From: Deltaproteobacteria bacterium
Lineage (GTDB): Bacteria > Desulfobacterota > Syntrophia > Syntrophales > Smithellaceae
NCBI GenBank assembly: GCA_019136325.1
Contig: JAGVUJ010000158.1
Coordinates: forward strand, 1 to 16,963
Direction of reading: 5' to 3'
Length of the DNA stretch: 16,963 bases
Program-made: the position numbers and the translations under genes
Shown: in pieces, positions 7,242 to 15,255 of the stretch
Layout of the letters: every line of letters begins with the position of its first letter
Numbering within the stretch: the first letter of the stretch is position 1
The notes under the pieces: model-generated
What the model saw: only the letters and a program-made list of their open reading frames with translations
Database searches by the model: none
What the model was told of the DNA's origin: nothing

Positions 7242-8657
7242 ATGGCAAGCGGATCTCTGGAAATAAATAGGATTTCGTCACAATTTGTCTCTAAATGTGG
7301 ATTTCGGCTAAATGCTGCACGATACGCTGCGGCTTCTCAGGCGGCCGAGGACTTTATAAAGCAATCCTCTAGGACACATGTTTTACTTGGAGATATATCG
7401 AAGATTTTCTGTCCGGCTGTATCAAGAAGACAGTATGTAGAACAGAACTATGGAGTGCCTTTTTACTCCTTTTCAGATTGTTTGGAACTGTCGCCAAGTG
7501 ATCATCCATTTATTTCAAAGTCATTTGAGGCACTTGATAGTTTTAGAGTTGATTCTAAATGGATTTTAACGCCACGAGTAGGAACGATTGGACAAATAAT
7601 TTTCACAAATGAATCATCTAAAGGCGTATGTGTTTCAGACAATGTTCTCAGAGTAGTGATAGATCACAAACTGACTCCTGAATATGTGTTTTGCTATTTA
7701 AGAAGCCCGATTGGTCTTTCACAGATTATCAAGAACAGTGCCGGCACGGTTCAAAGCCTTATAACTGAAGACCATCTTAGTAAGATTGCAGTCCCTGTAT
7801 TGATAAACTCTACTGAAACAAAAGTAACCGAATGTATTTCAGCGGCCCAGGATCTCAGAATATCCGCGAATTTTCTCTTGGCGAGAGCAGATAAATTGGT
7901 CCAAGACTGTAACAATTTATGTATGCTTAATATAAATGATGCTGTGTGGTTTGACCCAAACAGAAAAATAGAATCTGTTCTTGTTTCATCTTCAGGGGTG
8001 CTTCTCAATAACCATTCCGGTTCGGAATATCGTCTTGATGCCCACTATTACAATCCCCTGGCGCAACTGGCCATCAAAAATATCAGGCAGTGTAAATCGG
8101 AAATGAAGACAATCGGCGATGTGACGGAAAGGGTCTTCATGTGCAATCGTTTCAAGAGGAACTATGTTGGTGAGAAATACGGTGTTCCTTTTCTTTCCGG
8201 CAAGAACATTATCCAAATAAGGCCGACGGATCTGAAATATATTTCCCTCTCCGAAACATCAGACCTCGATGACCTCAAACTGGAAGCGACATGGACACTG
8301 ATTACCCGCTCGGGCACGATAGGGAGAACGTGCTTCGTATGGGAAAATTACGAAAATTACGCGGCGACAGAACATATTGTGCGCCTTGTTCCAAACGAAG
8401 GGATAATAGATTCCGGCTATCTCTATGCCTTTTTGTCTTCCCCATACGGTAAGCAACAGGTTTTAAAATACAGGCATGGCTCTATTATCGACGAAGTTAC
8501 CGATAATCAGATAAGAAAAGTTTTCATCCCTTTGCCTTCGGACGCTGATCAAAAAGCAATCGGTGATCTGGTGCGCACGGCCTATGAAAAACGTGCCGAG
8601 GCGATTCGCCTGGAAGATGAGGCGCAACAAATATTGATGGACGCCCTAACCCAATGA
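7242..8657 (+). CDS. hsdS: Type I specificity subunit (HsdS), two target-recognition domains
   Basis: A 471-residue protein with a clear internal duplication. Each half opens with a RL(N/D)A motif (residues 22-25 and 264-267) and contains a target-recognition domain with YGVPF (70-74 and 313-317) and a VGTIG/SGTIG loop (113-117 and 357-361). Each half then has a Y(V/L)(F/Y)xxL(R/S)SP segment (148-156 and 393-401) and a conserved helix after the domain. This is the standard HsdS plan: each domain reads one half of a bipartite site and the two helical repeats set the spacer. It would direct the upstream HsdM, and perhaps the DptFGH-like proteins. The first half is much more AT-rich (lines near 7500 are about 30% GC) than the second (about 45%), which suggests domain replacement. 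Both halves are intact. Confidence 0.88.
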   Translation: MASGSLEINRISSQFVSKCGFRLNAARYAAASQAAEDFIKQSSRTHVLLGDISKIFCPAVSRRQYVEQNYGVPFYSFSDCLELSPSDHPFISKSFEALDSFRVDSKWILTPRVGTIGQIIFTNESSKGVCVSDNVLRVVIDHKLTPEYVFCYLRSPIGLSQIIKNSAGTVQSLITEDHLSKIAVPVLINSTETKVTECISAAQDLRISANFLLARADKLVQDCNNLCMLNINDAVWFDPNRKIESVLVSSSGVLLNNHSGSEYRLDAHYYNPLAQLAIKNIRQCKSEMKTIGDVTERVFMCNRFKRNYVGEKYGVPFLSGKNIIQIRPTDLKYISLSETSDLDDLKLEATWTLITRSGTIGRTCFVWENYENYAATEHIVRLVPNEGIIDSGYLYAFLSSPYGKQQVLKYRHGSIIDEVTDNQIRKVFIPLPSDADQKAIGDLVRTAYEKRAEAIRLEDEAQQILMDALTQ

Positions 8658-8695
8658 ATTAGACGACAACAGGCTGCTCTTTTGCGAGGTTTGTC

Positions 8696-11600
8696 ATGAT
8701 CGAACTCAATCAGGAAATGTATCATCGGGAGATGGCCCAGGCCGTCTATGAACACTTGCGGGATTTTCTGCTGACCAAAGAGAGGAACCACTGTCAGCGG
8801 GTAGAATATCTCCCCCGCGAAGTCATGGTGATGACCTGTAAAAAACTCCTGGAAGACAAAGCCTTGCAAGCCCACGAGGTCGAAGCCTTTGTCCTGACGG
8901 ATCAAGTCAGAGAAGTGTACGAGATCGAAAGCGGCGCCCTGATCGAAAAAAGAAACCGCGAATCATTCGGGGTCCTGGTCGCCTTCATTCCTCAGGGGTT
9001 GCGACTTCCGGCGGAAGATTCCTATGACATCCACACTTTCAAGACCTACGATCTGACCGGCGTGCTTCGGGCTCACTGCAAAACCATTCTTGCCGGTTTG
9101 CCTGACCCGATTCAATCCATCGCCAGAACGATCATGGATCAATCCGCCGTCAAACGGCAATCCGTCGATCGGCAACTGAAATATCTCTTAGCACTAAGGG
9201 AAGATGGCGCCGGATGGGAGGATGCCGGTGCCTACCTACATCTTGTCGACCTGATCCCGGACCTGAAACTCGATGATGAGGGCGTTGAAACCAGGATCGA
9301 CCGAAACTATTACTGTGTGGAGGAATTAAGCAACCCGGATCGCACAATACTCCAGAGCATCGAAAAATTAGTTTCAAAATACGGACTCAAACCGGAGGAG
9401 AACAATCTCGCTCAAAACCTCATACGTTTTTTCCGCGAGCGCAATGCCACAGAGACGGACAAATGGCTGAAAGAAATCTTGATGGATTCTACCTGGCGGA
9501 GCCAATTGTCCTTTGATAAATGGTCCTTCAAGGACATTGCCAAAGATAAAATCGAAATCCATCTCCAGCCGCTTGAAGACCCCAAGACCGGGACCTTAGC
9601 CAGAGGGTTAACCAAAGAAGGCAGCAATCTCGTCGCCAGCACCAGTCTGGCCAACCCCGTCCATATTAAATGGGAAACCAATCCGAGAAATCCCGATGAA
9701 TTGGGCCATTATCTCGTCACTGTCGTCCGGGATACGGACGATGAGAATGCCGAGGAGGAGCTGCTTCGACGCATTGTCAAAAAAGGGCGGAGCACCCTCA
9801 AATTAGGCCTGAAGGATGTCGAATTGGAAGAAGGGGAATCATGCGCCGCGAAAATTGTGATTTACGCCAAAGACAGCGCCGGCCTCACATTGGATAAGGA
9901 TGAAAGCGAATCCTTCTGGATCGAAAGCGGGGTCAGTATCGATCCTGTCGTCAAGAAGATCAAAAAGATCCGCAATCGCGCCGAAGCGTTTCTTTATGCG
10001 GCCCATAAGCATCGCAAGCCCATAGAAATAGACAGCGAAAACTGGGAGGAAGGAAATCCAAAACTTTACCGACTGAAACTGAAAAACCGGGATATCTACC
10101 GGATTGTGATCAACAGCGTCCTGTATGACATCGAGCGGCGAAACATCACTGATCCCATGAATGGCGGCGCCTGGCGGATCGACGCCAGAAACGTTCCCCT
10201 TCTGAAGGCGGCCGATCTTCAGCCTGTTCCGATTGCTGGTCATAACATCCCATCTTTAGCGCGTTTTTTTGATGTAAGAAAAAGCCTCTTTCAATCCTTT
10301 CGGGAATGCGACGCCTTTGGTGTCGTGGAAACATTAGACCTGCGTGCTTTCAGCTCGCTCATTGAGGATTATGCCGCCGCTTATCGAGATATTCTTGACG
10401 ATGTATGCCGCAGGCTTCAGGCAACAGAGTCGGACGGCGACATCAATAACGTGCTATCTCTGTTTCAAACGATCAACCATCTCGATACGGTGCACATCCG
10501 TTTGGGTTCTCCAGATGATGAAGGTGATGCGGTGCTCTTATGTCCCACCCATCCCTTGCGCCTCTTGTGGATGTTGCAATATCAGAACCTCCTTTTTTAT
10601 TGGGCGGATTCTCTAAACGGCCTCGCCGAAGAAGAGGCCAACAAGCTGCTGAATCCGGAAAAAATTACCAAAATTACATCGCTTAATATACCGTCTGCCA
10701 TTTCCCTAGGGCATGGAGAAATCTTCGTTAACAGTGATAATCTGGACCTTTACTGGAGCATCTTTCCGAAGAGCAATACAAAAGATATCCGCAAATTGAA
10801 CAGTTATATTTTTAAACTTTTGAATATCAAGGACAGCAACGGCCACATTACGACGATCACGCCGGAGCAGATCGCGGATAAACTATGGCGTTATCTCAAG
10901 CACCATCCGTATGTGACCACATTGAAACTGAACGTCATCAATCCCGGCGACGGGCTTGTTGTGCTCAACGCGATTCGCCTCTTGCAGGCGGATGACGACT
11001 TCAAGGAGATGAACTATGATGTCGCCTTCTATGGAGACATGCGTTACGAAATGATGGGCAATGCCTTTGATCGGCTGACCGAAGAAAACCTGTCTGCCGA
11101 AGGCATGGAAAAGGATGTGGATGAAGAACTGCTCCGCCCAAATCCCAATCCGCTCTTCCCTAAGCTCCTCTTTTCCAAGAAAAAGGTGAAAGAAGTCGAC
11201 TGGCCGAACAGCAGCGTCAATGAAGGCCATTTGACGATGGTGATCGACCGATTTGCCACCAAGGTTCTTACGCGACCCGTAGGCCAAGGAGTGGGAAGCT
11301 TTAGTCTGCATAATCTGCTGGCGGAATATCGCACAACCTTTGACCTGAAGGGCGATATGGCTACATGGTCAAGAAAAATTATTCCAAATCAAAATAGCGA
11401 GATCAGAGAAACTGAAAATTGGGCGCGCTTGAGCTTCGAGATCTCTGATCGGATGTTGCGCCTTGCTTCTTGCTTTTTCAATTGGGGAAAAACTTTGAAT
11501 GAAGTCCCGGCTGTCCAATTGGAATTGTCTGTCGTGGATAAATATATCATAAACCACGTCCACGAAAATTCCGATTGGGTCTTAACGATTGATCGCAATT

Positions 11601-13867
11601 TCGGGATTGAGTATTTTGACAATCCCCGCAAATCCAGCGGGAACAGTTATCTGATAGACTATACGCCCGAATTTTTGGACGGTGTGGGACATCGGCTGAT
11701 TGTTTCCACCTATTGGTTGAGCGAAATCGAAGGTTTGATCAGGGATGGCCTGAAGAAAATGGGCATCCCAGGAACGGGCTTTCACGCCGTCCATATTTTG
11801 GACATCTTGAAATCCATCTCCGGCAAACTGGCCCTTAAATTGATCAATAATCCCAAAGACGCCAGGGAGATTATCGGTCTTGCCCTGACAAGGCTCATTC
11901 TCGAAGAACAGGGCGATTTAGCCTATTCTGTCCTCATTCCCATTGACTCGCACATTTCTCTTTTTACAGAACATAAACGGCAAGTACATGATGAGACTTT
12001 GAGATTGCAACGCTCCGATTTGCTTATGGTGGGATTTGACCAGAATGCCATGAAGCTCCGCTTAATCGAAGTAAAGTTCAGAAGCGGCGCCGGCGCTGGA
12101 GAGGAATACGGCCTGAAGGAACAGATCGTATCTAAAAACGAAGACACGCAAAAGGTGATCGAGGCCCTGTTCCAGCCCAAAATCGATAAGGATCGCTTTG
12201 ATCGTGACATCCAAAATCACGAACTGGGCCGGTTGCTGGAATTCTACCTTGAGCGTTGCATTCGGCATGGGCTTATTCAGGAGAACTCCTCAGATGAGCA
12301 AACTATTCTGACAGGAATCAGCAAGATTATTTGTAACGACTTCCATATGGATTTCGAGAAAGCGGGTTACATCTTTAATTTGCAGGGCGTCAGCAAAGCT
12401 CCGGAGAACTACAAAGGCAATACCATCCATGTCATCGGCAAGGATAAGATCTCACAGTTATTTGACATCGATGAAGATGCGATAGAACCACAGCAGGAAG
12501 AGCCGGAAGAAACCGTTTCACCAGATCGGGATTCAAAAATGGAGACAAAGGAAGCGAAGTCCGATAGTGCTGCAGCACCCGGCAGTTTCACTGCGACAGA
12601 GGAAATAGAAACCATTCGGGTTACAGCCGCAGAGGGTGACGAAGATAAAGAATCAACAAAAGAAATCGAAACAGAGGAGAGCAAAGAGGAGAAAACGACT
12701 GCCCCCGAATCTCAAAAAACTGATCTGCAAATCTATCTGGGGAAGAACAGTGATTCCGGAAAGGCTGTTCACTGGAATCCCTTCTCCTATATGCCAAAAA
12801 AATTATCCAACCAGCATATTCTGATTGTGGGAACGACAGGAGCCGGGAAAACGCAAACAGCCAGCGCTTTCATTGACAATCTTTGTGAACAAAACGTTCC
12901 TGCAATAATCTTTGATTTTCAGGGCGAGTACATGGATGCTGAGCTAAAAGATTCCATCGGACAAACCTTCCTTGAACGGACAAATGCCCGAGTTGTTGAT
13001 GCATCAGACGGAATCCCGATTAATCCCTTTGAAGTGCCTGCGGATAGATTAACGACGAAGAAACAGAATTATCAAAAGGTTGTGTACCAGGTTGCCGCAA
13101 GTTTGAAGAGGATCTTTGGATTGGGTGATATTCAACATGCCGAATTGAGAGACGCCATCAGCCAAGCCTATGCCGTTAAAGGCTTTATTTCCGGGAAAAA
13201 AGATTCCTGGGAAAACGAGCCGCCATCTATAGCAGATGTCTGGTCGATCTTGAAAGAAAAGGAAAAGGTCGGCAGCGCGACTGTGCGTAACCTTAATCTG
13301 CGCATTGAGCCGCTCTTTGCTACAGGTATCTTTCAAGATGTGGGCGGCGATTTAACATTCAATGATATTTTGGGTCATACAACAATTGTTCGTCTTTCCA
13401 ATTTGGCAACGCCTGAATTGATGGTTGCTGTGAGCCGCTTCATGCTCCAGAAGATTTATTCAGATATGCTGGCAAAGGGACCGACCAATCAAATACGAAT
13501 CATGGCTGTTATTGACGAGGCCCATAAACTGTCTTACGACGAAACCCTGACGGAGTTGGTAAGGGAAGCCAGAAAATACGGTGTTGGTTTATTGCTTGCT
13601 TCTCAGAGTCCAAAAGATTTTGATCGCGTGGCATTTGATCTTATGGGAACCAAAATAGCATTGCATCTGGAAGGAGAAGACGCCCGGATCATGGCAGATA
13701 ATTTGGGCGTCATTGATAAAAACGACCGTGACATTGCCCGCAAAATGATCCTGAAGCAGCCTAATCTTCAGGCACTTTTACGGAACAACCATCATGAGCC
13801 GTACATTCAAGTGGATATTGTGCCGTTTTTTAAAAAACTTAATGAGGCTGAAAAGACTGAATCTTAA
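8696..13867 (+). CDS. DptH-like giant protein: PD-(D/E)XK-like motif plus C-terminal HerA/FtsK-type ATPase
   Basis: 1723 residues from the ATG at 8696, which has GAGG 7 bases before it. The first ~1050 residues hold no motif I recognise. At about 1098-1130 there is a nuclease-like pattern, SDLLMVGFD then LIEVKFRSG (D1108, E1125, K1127). Residues 1262-1341 are acidic, low-complexity and probably disordered. The C-terminal ~380 residues are a HerA/FtsK-family ATPase with Walker A GTTGAGKT at 1379-1386 and Walker B IMAVIDEAHKLS with D1607/E1608. A LREARKYGVGLLLASQSP-like block (here beginning VREARKYG) and a final LEGEDARIMADNLG segment follow, both typical of DUF87 pumps. Size and domain order fit DptH (DndH). 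It should be a DNA translocase coupled to cleavage or recruitment. The gene follows hsdS by 38 bases, whereas in ordinary dptFGH loci it follows dptG. Confidence 0.72.
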   Translation: MIELNQEMYHREMAQAVYEHLRDFLLTKERNHCQRVEYLPREVMVMTCKKLLEDKALQAHEVEAFVLTDQVREVYEIESGALIEKRNRESFGVLVAFIPQGLRLPAEDSYDIHTFKTYDLTGVLRAHCKTILAGLPDPIQSIARTIMDQSAVKRQSVDRQLKYLLALREDGAGWEDAGAYLHLVDLIPDLKLDDEGVETRIDRNYYCVEELSNPDRTILQSIEKLVSKYGLKPEENNLAQNLIRFFRERNATETDKWLKEILMDSTWRSQLSFDKWSFKDIAKDKIEIHLQPLEDPKTGTLARGLTKEGSNLVASTSLANPVHIKWETNPRNPDELGHYLVTVVRDTDDENAEEELLRRIVKKGRSTLKLGLKDVELEEGESCAAKIVIYAKDSAGLTLDKDESESFWIESGVSIDPVVKKIKKIRNRAEAFLYAAHKHRKPIEIDSENWEEGNPKLYRLKLKNRDIYRIVINSVLYDIERRNITDPMNGGAWRIDARNVPLLKAADLQPVPIAGHNIPSLARFFDVRKSLFQSFRECDAFGVVETLDLRAFSSLIEDYAAAYRDILDDVCRRLQATESDGDINNVLSLFQTINHLDTVHIRLGSPDDEGDAVLLCPTHPLRLLWMLQYQNLLFYWADSLNGLAEEEANKLLNPEKITKITSLNIPSAISLGHGEIFVNSDNLDLYWSIFPKSNTKDIRKLNSYIFKLLNIKDSNGHITTITPEQIADKLWRYLKHHPYVTTLKLNVINPGDGLVVLNAIRLLQADDDFKEMNYDVAFYGDMRYEMMGNAFDRLTEENLSAEGMEKDVDEELLRPNPNPLFPKLLFSKKKVKEVDWPNSSVNEGHLTMVIDRFATKVLTRPVGQGVGSFSLHNLLAEYRTTFDLKGDMATWSRKIIPNQNSEIRETENWARLSFEISDRMLRLASCFFNWGKTLNEVPAVQLELSVVDKYIINHVHENSDWVLTIDRNFGIEYFDNPRKSSGNSYLIDYTPEFLDGVGHRLIVSTYWLSEIEGLIRDGLKKMGIPGTGFHAVHILDILKSISGKLALKLINNPKDAREIIGLALTRLILEEQGDLAYSVLIPIDSHISLFTEHKRQVHDETLRLQRSDLLMVGFDQNAMKLRLIEVKFRSGAGAGEEYGLKEQIVSKNEDTQKVIEALFQPKIDKDRFDRDIQNHELGRLLEFYLERCIRHGLIQENSSDEQTILTGISKIICNDFHMDFEKAGYIFNLQGVSKAPENYKGNTIHVIGKDKISQLFDIDEDAIEPQQEEPEETVSPDRDSKMETKEAKSDSAAAPGSFTATEEIETIRVTAAEGDEDKESTKEIETEESKEEKTTAPESQKTDLQIYLGKNSDSGKAVHWNPFSYMPKKLSNQHILIVGTTGAGKTQTASAFIDNLCEQNVPAIIFDFQGEYMDAELKDSIGQTFLERTNARVVDASDGIPINPFEVPADRLTTKKQNYQKVVYQVAASLKRIFGLGDIQHAELRDAISQAYAVKGFISGKKDSWENEPPSIADVWSILKEKEKVGSATVRNLNLRIEPLFATGIFQDVGGDLTFNDILGHTTIVRLSNLATPELMVAVSRFMLQKIYSDMLAKGPTNQIRIMAVIDEAHKLSYDETLTELVREARKYGVGLLLASQSPKDFDRVAFDLMGTKIALHLEGEDARIMADNLGVIDKNDRDIARKMILKQPNLQALLRNNHHEPYIQVDIVPFFKKLNEAEKTES

Positions 13868-13900
13868 CACGATTTGCAGAAGATAAAACTCTGTGAGATT

Positions 13901-14434
13901 ATGACATTGATCGATCTACTATATTTGATTGCAAAGCGGTTTTATGACCGAAGCAATTATGGCATAAGTAAGACCAAGCTTATAAAATTAGCTTATCTTG
14001 CCGAAATCTATTACAAACGCTTAACCGGCAACAGACTTACAGATGCCGATTGGATATTTTGGCAATATGGTCCATATATTATGGATTATCCAAAATTCTT
14101 ACAATCAAACGCTTTTGTCCTTGAACCTACCGAAGGTGATTTTCAGCCGATTTTACCAGCCGACGATTATAGTCAAGCAAATGTTAGTATTGAGGAAAAG
14201 CTGGCTGTATCCAGGGCCATGGAATTTTCTGATGAGGACCTTAACGAACTATTGGATTTCGTTTATTTTGATACGGAACCTATGATCAATGCAGGAGAGC
14301 GAGGAGAAAAACTTGATTTCGATTGTGTAAGACCTGAAGAAGAATACAAAATAAAAGAGTTGATTTTATCAAGGGAATCTCAGAAAAAAATAAGAGGAAA
14401 GATCGAAGAATGGAAAAAGAATGCCCGCAAGTAA
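13901..14434 (+). CDS. Panacea-domain (DUF4065) antitoxin
   Basis: 177 residues from the ATG at 13901; a TTG at 13874 would add nine residues without a better ribosome site. The Panacea/DUF4065 hallmarks are clear: KLIKLAYLAEIYY at residues 26-38, WIFWQYGPYIMDY at 51-63, and FVYFDTEPM at 120-128. Family knowledge: Panacea (PanA, SocA-like) proteins neutralise many unrelated toxins, and each is encoded next to its toxin. Here the gene overlaps the next one by 14 bases, so that neighbour is the presumed toxin. The gene begins 33 bases after the dptH-like stop, on the same strand. It is AT-rich (about 25-35% GC in parts) compared with the core genes, which suggests a different origin. Panacea membership is confident; antitoxin action is inferred from the family and context. 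Confidence 0.82.
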   Translation: MTLIDLLYLIAKRFYDRSNYGISKTKLIKLAYLAEIYYKRLTGNRLTDADWIFWQYGPYIMDYPKFLQSNAFVLEPTEGDFQPILPADDYSQANVSIEEKLAVSRAMEFSDEDLNELLDFVYFDTEPMINAGERGEKLDFDCVRPEEEYKIKELILSRESQKKIRGKIEEWKKNARK

Positions 14435-15203
14435 CTTGAAAGGCCTTGCTGGCCTATACGAAACTTGCTGTGAGGGGTCATTTTACGAATGGGCGATCCC
14501 GAAAAGAAATGATCTCGCAGCAGGTAACATACCGCAAACTTCGGAGCGTCGTATATGTATGGCGCCAGTTTGGTATAACGATGATGAGGCATTGACACTC
14601 ATTGAAGATCGTTATGACCCTATGGATGAATTTAACTCCACTTGGAAATTATGCCATTTTTCAAAAGGGCTTAGAGAAGGAAGACTGCCACACCGCCCCT
14701 ATAAATTATTCAACCTTGAAACTGACGACGATCTTGTGGTTGTTAAGTGTAAAATTAGGCCTGTCTTACTGATAAAAAATGTCATCTCGGACTGGCGGGT
14801 GCCAGGTAATATGGCAAAGTTGCACCACACATGGCTTTGCCTACCGATCTTTACGTACAAACAGCGCCACACTCAGCGTTATGTACTTAAAGATCAGGCA
14901 CTACAATTGCCTCATCATTTTTATTTCCCTCCAGGGACACCTGGATTGGATGCTGAAGGCGTTGGTAAACTGACAGAGTTACAATTCATTCCGGAACAGA
15001 ATATCACCCCCAAGAAGAAAATGTGTGACTCCCAAAGGATGCAATTGCCGTTCTGTCTTACACAAGAGGCTTATCAAACTGTTATTGGACATTTGGCTAA
15101 TTTTTTCCCACATACTGAAATTTCCGGAAAAGCAAAGGAATGGTATGATTTCTTTGTTGAACTGGTTAACGAAGAAATAGAAAAAATTAGACCAAGTGCA
15201 TAG
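14421..15203 (+). CDS. Probable toxin partner of the Panacea antitoxin, possibly PemK/MazF-like fold
   Basis: A 260-residue protein whose ATG lies inside the last codons of the Panacea gene (14-base overlap), the usual place for the toxin in PanAT operons. I do not recognise the family with certainty. A strand, DDLVVVKCKIRPVLLIKN (103-120), a following WLCLPIF (138-144) and a late CDSQRMQLPF (about 208-217) recall the order of RPVLVIS, VVVPIT and SQIRT strands in PemK/MazF-type ribonucleases. The protein is longer than a typical MazF (about 110) and the match is weak. It has no signal peptide or membrane helix, so it should act in the cytoplasm. If it is a MazF relative it would cut RNA. Being partner of PanA is more secure than the fold. 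Confidence 0.6.
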   Translation: MPASNLKGLAGLYETCCEGSFYEWAIPKRNDLAAGNIPQTSERRICMAPVWYNDDEALTLIEDRYDPMDEFNSTWKLCHFSKGLREGRLPHRPYKLFNLETDDDLVVVKCKIRPVLLIKNVISDWRVPGNMAKLHHTWLCLPIFTYKQRHTQRYVLKDQALQLPHHFYFPPGTPGLDAEGVGKLTELQFIPEQNITPKKKMCDSQRMQLPFCLTQEAYQTVIGHLANFFPHTEISGKAKEWYDFFVELVNEEIEKIRPSA

Positions 15204-15245
15204 AGGCATCAATAATTTTCGCACTTAATTTGCTATGCTGTTATA

Positions 15246-15250
15246 GGAGA
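15246..15250 (+). promoter_or_regulatory. Ribosome binding site of the PLD-like gene
   Basis: AGGAG at 15245-15249 to within a base, about 6 bases before the ATG at 15256, a good Shine-Dalgarno. The 52-base gap before this gene is the widest inside the run from radC, and it is AT-rich. It could hold a weak promoter (TATGCT at 15234-15239), but I see no matching -35 box. Confidence 0.45.
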
Positions 15251-15255
15251 CGCTC

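Noticed and set aside
5271..8657. A conventional type I restriction-modification system
   Set aside because: hsdM and hsdS are present, but no HsdR-sized protein with DEAD-box helicase motifs is in the window. The large neighbour has a HerA/FtsK-type motor instead.
1842..13867. BREX or DISARM locus
   Set aside because: No PglZ-type phosphatase, BrxC, BrxL, DrmA-type helicase or DrmC-like protein was seen. The methylase is HsdM-type with a separate specificity subunit, not PglX.
1842..13867. A standard phosphorothioation (Dnd or Ssp) locus
   Set aside because: No cysteine desulfurase, DndC-like sulfurtransferase, DndD/SspD or related modification gene is present here. Only the restriction-side genes resemble that system. 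It cannot be excluded that they lie outside the window.
15211..15245. Promoter in front of the PLD-like gene
   Set aside because: TATGCT at 15234-15239 could be a -10 box, but no -35-like hexamer stands 16-18 bases upstream. The AT-richness alone is not enough.
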